A stretch of DNA of 64,000 nt from JBMORL01 sp049322335 (lineage in GTDB: Bacteria; Bacteroidota; Bacteroidia; Flavobacteriales_D; UBA2798), in contig JBMORL010000037.1 of the NCBI GenBank assembly GCA_049322335.1, forward strand, positions 62,001-126,000. The letters are read 5' to 3'. The notes beneath the pieces are model-generated. The model searched no databases and was not told the origin of the DNA. It saw nothing but the letters and a program-made list of their open reading frames with translations. Positions 61,102 through 64,000 of the stretch are shown in pieces (positions within the stretch are counted from its first letter, which is position 1; every line of letters starts with the position of its first letter). The translations under genes and the position numbers were made by a program.

Positions 61102-61133
61102 TTTGGTAGAAATTAGAAAACCATATATCTTCG
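61102..61133 (+). promoter_or_regulatory. Promoter of the XRE/ImmA-IrrE-like gene
   Basis: TTTG at 61102-61105, a 20-nt spacer and TATCTTCG at 61126-61133 (one mismatch to TAnnTTTG). The ATG follows at 61164. With 60975-60982 this makes a divergent promoter region. Confidence 0.45.
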
Positions 61134-61163
61134 TATCAACAATTGAATGTTAATAATTATTCG

Positions 61164-62204
61164 ATGACCAAAGAAAAAGACATAAACCCACAGATGCTTT
61201 TGTTAGCCCGTGAACTCAACGGAATGATAATCGTAGAACTGGCAGAAAAACTCGGCATCTCGCGCTCGTATGTAAATAAATTAGAATCACACGCGCAGGT
61301 AATCAGTACCGATCTTTTAGAATCCTTTTCAAAAGTTCTTGGTCTTCCGGCTTCTTTTTTCTATCAGGAAGGAGAAATGATTCCTTCCTATTTAAGTTAT
61401 CGCAGGCGCGAAAAAGTTCCGGCAAAAGACATCAGCCGGATTGAGGCTAATATTAATCTGTACCGGTTAGGTATTCAAAAACTATTAAAGAGTTCCGATC
61501 ATCCCAACACCAACCTGCCGCATTTTGTTACCGATAAAACAAAAACGCCACAGGAATGCGCCAAGACTTTGCGAAAAATGTGGAAGATTCCAAAGGGCGC
61601 AATTGTTAATATGAGTAACATACTGGAGGAGCAAAACGTCTTACACGTTTGTTTTGATTTCGGAACAGATCGTGTAGATGGAAAAAGTGTATTTATAGAA
61701 CAAAATCAGCCATTAATTTTTACTAATAGCAGACTATTTGGAGACCGTGAACGTTTTACCCTCGCGTATCAGTTAGGGCATTTAGTGATGCACTCCAATA
61801 TTGAAAATACATTTGGGAAAGACATCAGCCACGAAGCGAATTTATTTGCCGCTGAGTTTCTCATGCCGGAAAAGGATATTGAAAAAGACCTGAAGGACGG
61901 ATTAACGATTGATACCCTTGCGATGTTGAAAAAGAAATGGAAATGCTCCATGATCTCTTTGGTATATCGCGCAAACGATTTGGAGTTGATTACCGAAAAC
62001 CAAAAAAGATATTTGGAAAAGCAATTCAATCAAATGAAAATCCGCAAACGGGAACCTGTGGAACTCGATATTCCCAGGGAACAACCGAAATTATTACGCG
62101 ACCTGATTACCAAATTCAGGCAAAAGCAAAAATTGACGGTAAAACAGTTGGCAGAATTTTTTCACTTGAATGAAAAAGATTTTTTAGACAGATATACGTA
62201 CTGA
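61164..62204 (+). CDS. XRE-family regulator with a degenerate ImmA/IrrE metallopeptidase domain
   Basis: A 346-residue protein from ATG 61164. The N-terminal HTH_3 is clear (LLLARELNGMIIVELAEKLG, ISRSYVNKLESH). The central ImmA/IrrE domain keeps the fold markers (RFTLAYQLGHLVMHSN, ISHEANLFAAEFLMP), but the zinc site reads Y202-Q203-L-G-H206 where HExxH is expected, so the first zinc His and the catalytic Glu are both replaced. The C terminus has FRQKQKLTVKQLAEFFHLNE. It probably works as a DNA-binding sensor without proteolysis. It is divergent from the defence pair. Confidence 0.88.
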   Translation: MTKEKDINPQMLLLARELNGMIIVELAEKLGISRSYVNKLESHAQVISTDLLESFSKVLGLPASFFYQEGEMIPSYLSYRRREKVPAKDISRIEANINLYRLGIQKLLKSSDHPNTNLPHFVTDKTKTPQECAKTLRKMWKIPKGAIVNMSNILEEQNVLHVCFDFGTDRVDGKSVFIEQNQPLIFTNSRLFGDRERFTLAYQLGHLVMHSNIENTFGKDISHEANLFAAEFLMPEKDIEKDLKDGLTIDTLAMLKKKWKCSMISLVYRANDLELITENQKRYLEKQFNQMKIRKREPVELDIPREQPKLLRDLITKFRQKQKLTVKQLAEFFHLNEKDFLDRYTY

Positions 62205-62229
62205 TAGCCATTTTTTAACTTAGTTAGCC

Positions 62230-62514
62230 ATGAATCAAACGAAAAAGCTCATTGTAGTTGAGAGCATGAACAAAAAACAACTACTAACCTTACTTGGAAT
62301 CCCCACTTACAAAAGGCTCAACACAAAATTGCAGCCTTACCTTGAACTCATTGGCAAACCCAATGGAAAATCCTACTCTGCAAAACAAGTAGAACTGATT
62401 ATTTCACTTTTAGGAACCAAAAAAGTGATTGATCCTGATAAAATAGATCATATAGAGAACATGAATACGTCCGTTCAAAAGCGGATTGCAAAATTTGAAG
62501 ACAATGCAGCATAG
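62230..62514 (+). CDS. HTH-like small protein, copy 1
   Basis: A 94-residue protein: LIVVESMNKKQLLTLLGIPT, YKRLNTKLQPYLELIGKPNG, KSYSAKQVELIISLLG. This resembles the small MerR-like or transposon-type HTH proteins of Bacteroidota mobile elements. Clear paralogue of 63188-63472. It begins 25 nt after the XRE gene and is followed by a strong terminator, so the two may be co-transcribed. Confidence 0.72.
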   Translation: MNQTKKLIVVESMNKKQLLTLLGIPTYKRLNTKLQPYLELIGKPNGKSYSAKQVELIISLLGTKKVIDPDKIDHIENMNTSVQKRIAKFEDNAA

Positions 62515-62534
62515 AATTACCTCTGAAAACCATT

Positions 62535-62564
62535 AAAGGCCGGATTTGTTCCGGCCTTTTTTTT
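62535..62564 (+). terminator. Terminator after HTH copy 1
   Basis: A perfect 10-bp stem (AAAGGCCGGA / TCCGGCCTTT) with a 5-nt loop and a T run. Confidence 0.92.
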
Positions 62565-62625
62565 GCTCTTTTCCCAATGTTGAAGTTTGGTTCCGCATGA
62601 TGACTTTTGTATCTGCACCATCAAG

Positions 62626-62702
62626 TTTGTGTCCGCATTTTTCCCTATGAATCCATAAGAATCTGTATGGTTTTGTATCAGTCCCGATGGTGACTTTGAC
62701 CA
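62626..62702. repeat. Duplicated upstream motif, copy 1
   Basis: Contains TTTGTGTCC (62626-62634) and TCCCGATGGTGACTTTGACC (from 62682). Related blocks occur in the same order at 63478-63533. It lies 40 nt upstream of the gene at 62743. TTTTGTATC also occurs twice in and around it. Confidence 0.6.
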
Positions 62703-62742
62703 TTTTTTCTGCCGGATTTTTGTCCTGTAAACATTAAAACAC

Positions 62743-63162
62743 ATGGACAACATGAAAACACAAATTGAACAAATCCGTCAGCGTAAAATTGATGAATTAA
62801 CGCAAAAAGCATGGGACTATGCACATGCAATCTTATGGCAAAAACACCCTTTCTCTGAAAAGGAAGTAAAGGAAGCCAAAAAACAAATCCGCAAGTACTT
62901 TGAAGCAATTCCATTGGAGATTTTCTTCATTGCGTATTCCGATCTATTCCTGGAGTTCTGCACACGCATCATTCTAACCAGAGAATACATCGAGAGAAAG
63001 CCTGGACGTTATGTAACACATCCGGCAGTATGGTTCAGCTCTGAAAACAAATTCGGGTTTCCTGGAACAAAACGTTGGTTCAACAACCTGCTCGACAAGT
63101 TTCTATATGAGAGCGTTCAATTTCATTTTGAAAACGGAAAAATCGTAGCAAAAGTAGCCTGA
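62743..63162 (+). CDS. Hypothetical protein of the mobile-element-like cluster
   Basis: A 139-residue soluble protein: helical N terminus (IEQIRQRKIDELTQKAWDYA), then FFIAYSDLFLEFCTRIILTR and THPAVWFSSENKFGFPGTKR. Not recognised. It is flanked by the two paralogous HTH-like genes. Confidence 0.7.
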   Translation: MDNMKTQIEQIRQRKIDELTQKAWDYAHAILWQKHPFSEKEVKEAKKQIRKYFEAIPLEIFFIAYSDLFLEFCTRIILTREYIERKPGRYVTHPAVWFSSENKFGFPGTKRWFNNLLDKFLYESVQFHFENGKIVAKVA

Positions 63163-63187
63163 TTCATTTACCCATCAATTTATTCGT

Positions 63188-63472
63188 ATGACACAAAAGA
63201 AAAACACCATTGTTATTGAGAGTATGAGCAAAAAACAATTGCTCTCTCTCCTGGGAATCCCCACTTACAAAAGGCTACGAACAAAACTCAAGCCATACGA
63301 AAAACTGATTGGTAAACTCGATGGGCGATCCTATTCTGCCAAACAGGTTGAGTTGATTGTTGCATTATTAGGTGTGAAAAAGGAGGTTGATCCTGATTCG
63401 GTGGATAGCATTGAAAACAAAGATTCACTACTTCAAAAGCGCATTGAAGAATTTGAAAACAAGAAATCCTGA
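63188..63472 (+). CDS. HTH-like small protein, copy 2
   Basis: A 94-residue paralogue of 62230-62514: TIVIESMSKKQLLSLLGIPT, YKRLRTKLKPYEKLIGKLDG, RSYSAKQVELIVALLG. By eye the two are well over half identical and equal in length, with the most change at the charged C terminus (ENKDSLLQKRIEEFENKKS). Presumed DNA binding. Confidence 0.72.
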   Translation: MTQKKNTIVIESMSKKQLLSLLGIPTYKRLRTKLKPYEKLIGKLDGRSYSAKQVELIVALLGVKKEVDPDSVDSIENKDSLLQKRIEEFENKKS

Positions 63473-63477
63473 ATCCA

Positions 63478-63533
63478 TTTGTGTCCTTATGTGACCATAG
63501 GTGTTCGCATGAATCCCGATGGTTACTTGACCA
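63478..63533. repeat. Duplicated upstream motif, copy 2
   Basis: TTTGTGTCC (63478-63486) and TCCCGATGGTTACTTGACCA (63514-63533), paired with 62626-62702, 62 nt upstream of the gene at 63596. Confidence 0.6.
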
Positions 63534-63595
63534 AAATTTTTTGACACAAATTTGTCGTGTTCAAGTGAGGAAAAGGAAATAAATCGAGTGAGAAA

Positions 63596-63811
63596 ATGAA
63601 ACTTAAAGATATGTTGAATATGCAGGGAGCGAATCAGGATACAACCAATCACACATCACTTTTGCTTTACGGAGCATTGATGTTTGCCAACATAGATGCA
63701 GCAAGTGTGATGGATTATACAGTAAAAGCAGTGGTTGGTGGAGTTGTTTGGTTGGGGTTCAAAATTGCCGCAGATTACTTGTCACAAAAAATTAAAAAGA
63801 AAAACAAATGA
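63596..63811 (+). CDS. Small membrane protein of the mobile-element-like cluster
   Basis: A 71-residue protein with one clear membrane segment (VKAVVGGVVWLGFKIAADYL) and a lysine-rich tail (SQKIKKKNK). It overlaps the next gene by 4 nt (ATGA). Unknown function; a holin-like or virion-membrane protein is possible. Confidence 0.6.
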   Translation: MKLKDMLNMQGANQDTTNHTSLLLYGALMFANIDAASVMDYTVKAVVGGVVWLGFKIAADYLSQKIKKKNK

Positions 63812-64000
63812 AGATTGGATGGATTGTGTTAGGAGGAACGGGTTTGTTTTTTGGTGGCAGGTATCTGTGGCAAATGAACCGATTGAATACAAATTTGGAA
63901 ATGGTTATCAATGCCAAATTGCATTCGGTTACGTTAGCAGGAATTACCATCCGTGTGGATGTCACCTTAAAAAACCCTACAAAGGGAAAAATAAAAATCA
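63808..64000 (+). CDS. Membrane-anchored LEA-type-domain protein, partial at window end
   Basis: Open from ATG 63808 to the window edge: an N-terminal anchor (IGWIVLGGTGLFFGGRYLW) followed by a beta pattern (KLHSVTLAGITIRVDVTLKN, PTKGKIKI) like LEA type 2 (WHy) domains. It is translationally coupled to the small membrane protein upstream. Confidence 0.6.
   Translation, partial: MKIGWIVLGGTGLFFGGRYLWQMNRLNTNLEMVINAKLHSVTLAGITIRVDVTLKNPTKGKIKI

Noticed and set aside
1..64000. CRISPR arrays, tRNA or rRNA genes, complete insertion sequences, integrase genes
   Set aside because: I looked for regularly spaced repeats, tRNA T-loop patterns and transposase/integrase motifs and saw none; a covariance search (tRNAscan, Infernal) would settle the RNA genes.

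Overview
The window comes from a free-living-type member of the Bacteroidota. The evidence is the type IX secretion (T9SS) genes (porU, porV, a porP/sprF-type gene, gldJ), several proteins with T9SS C-terminal sorting domains, and repeated use of the Bacteroidota -7 promoter hexamer pattern TAnnTTTG just upstream of start codons. That promoter pattern also corrects several start sites. No rRNA, tRNA, CRISPR array or complete insertion sequence was recognised.

Layout. 1-8.2 kb: T9SS locus with porU-porV on the minus strand and, divergently, porP/sprF-like and gldJ. 8.3-12.6 kb: ECF sigma factor with a small tail-anchored partner, then osmC-metZ divergent from metX (methionine synthesis). 12.8-16.2 kb: hisA-hisF-hisIE followed by NlpC/P60 and TonB-C proteins. 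16.3-21.3 kb: carboxynorspermidine decarboxylase and dehydrogenase (polyamine route), separated by a TPR/SpoIIE phosphatase and two tandem paralogous mini-genes that each carry their own terminator. 21.4-30.8 kb: cell-surface and polysaccharide genes (acyltransferase, glycosyltransferase, polyprenyl-phosphate sugar transferase, Gfo/Idh oxidoreductase) with hisH inside. 30.8-45.2 kb: housekeeping genes (pcm, purK-purE, pssA, purS, DAHP synthase/chorismate mutase, cysH), plus a second C25-peptidase/PorV-family pair that mirrors porU/porV.

From about 45.3 kb the sequence looks more AT-rich and accessory: REP-like palindromes, a TetR-TolC-MFP-RND efflux operon extended by a beta-barrel, a CotH-kinase lipoprotein and a DUF2490-type barrel; a MarR gene; and an ArsR/SnoaL/DoxX operon. 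At 58.1-60.9 kb lies the most interesting unit: two overlapping minus-strand genes encoding a Met-Gly-starting protein of unknown fold and a QatC-like QueC-family PP-loop enzyme whose C terminus carries a PD-(D/E)xK nuclease signature. This looks like a compact two-gene relative of Qat / type IV CBASS deazaguanine-based immunity. It is divergent from an XRE/ImmA-IrrE-type regulator whose HExxH metal site is degenerate (YQxxH). The window ends in small co-directional genes with a duplicated HTH-like gene and duplicated upstream DNA, probably the edge of a mobile element or provirus.

All family assignments are read by eye from translated sequence; no database search was possible.
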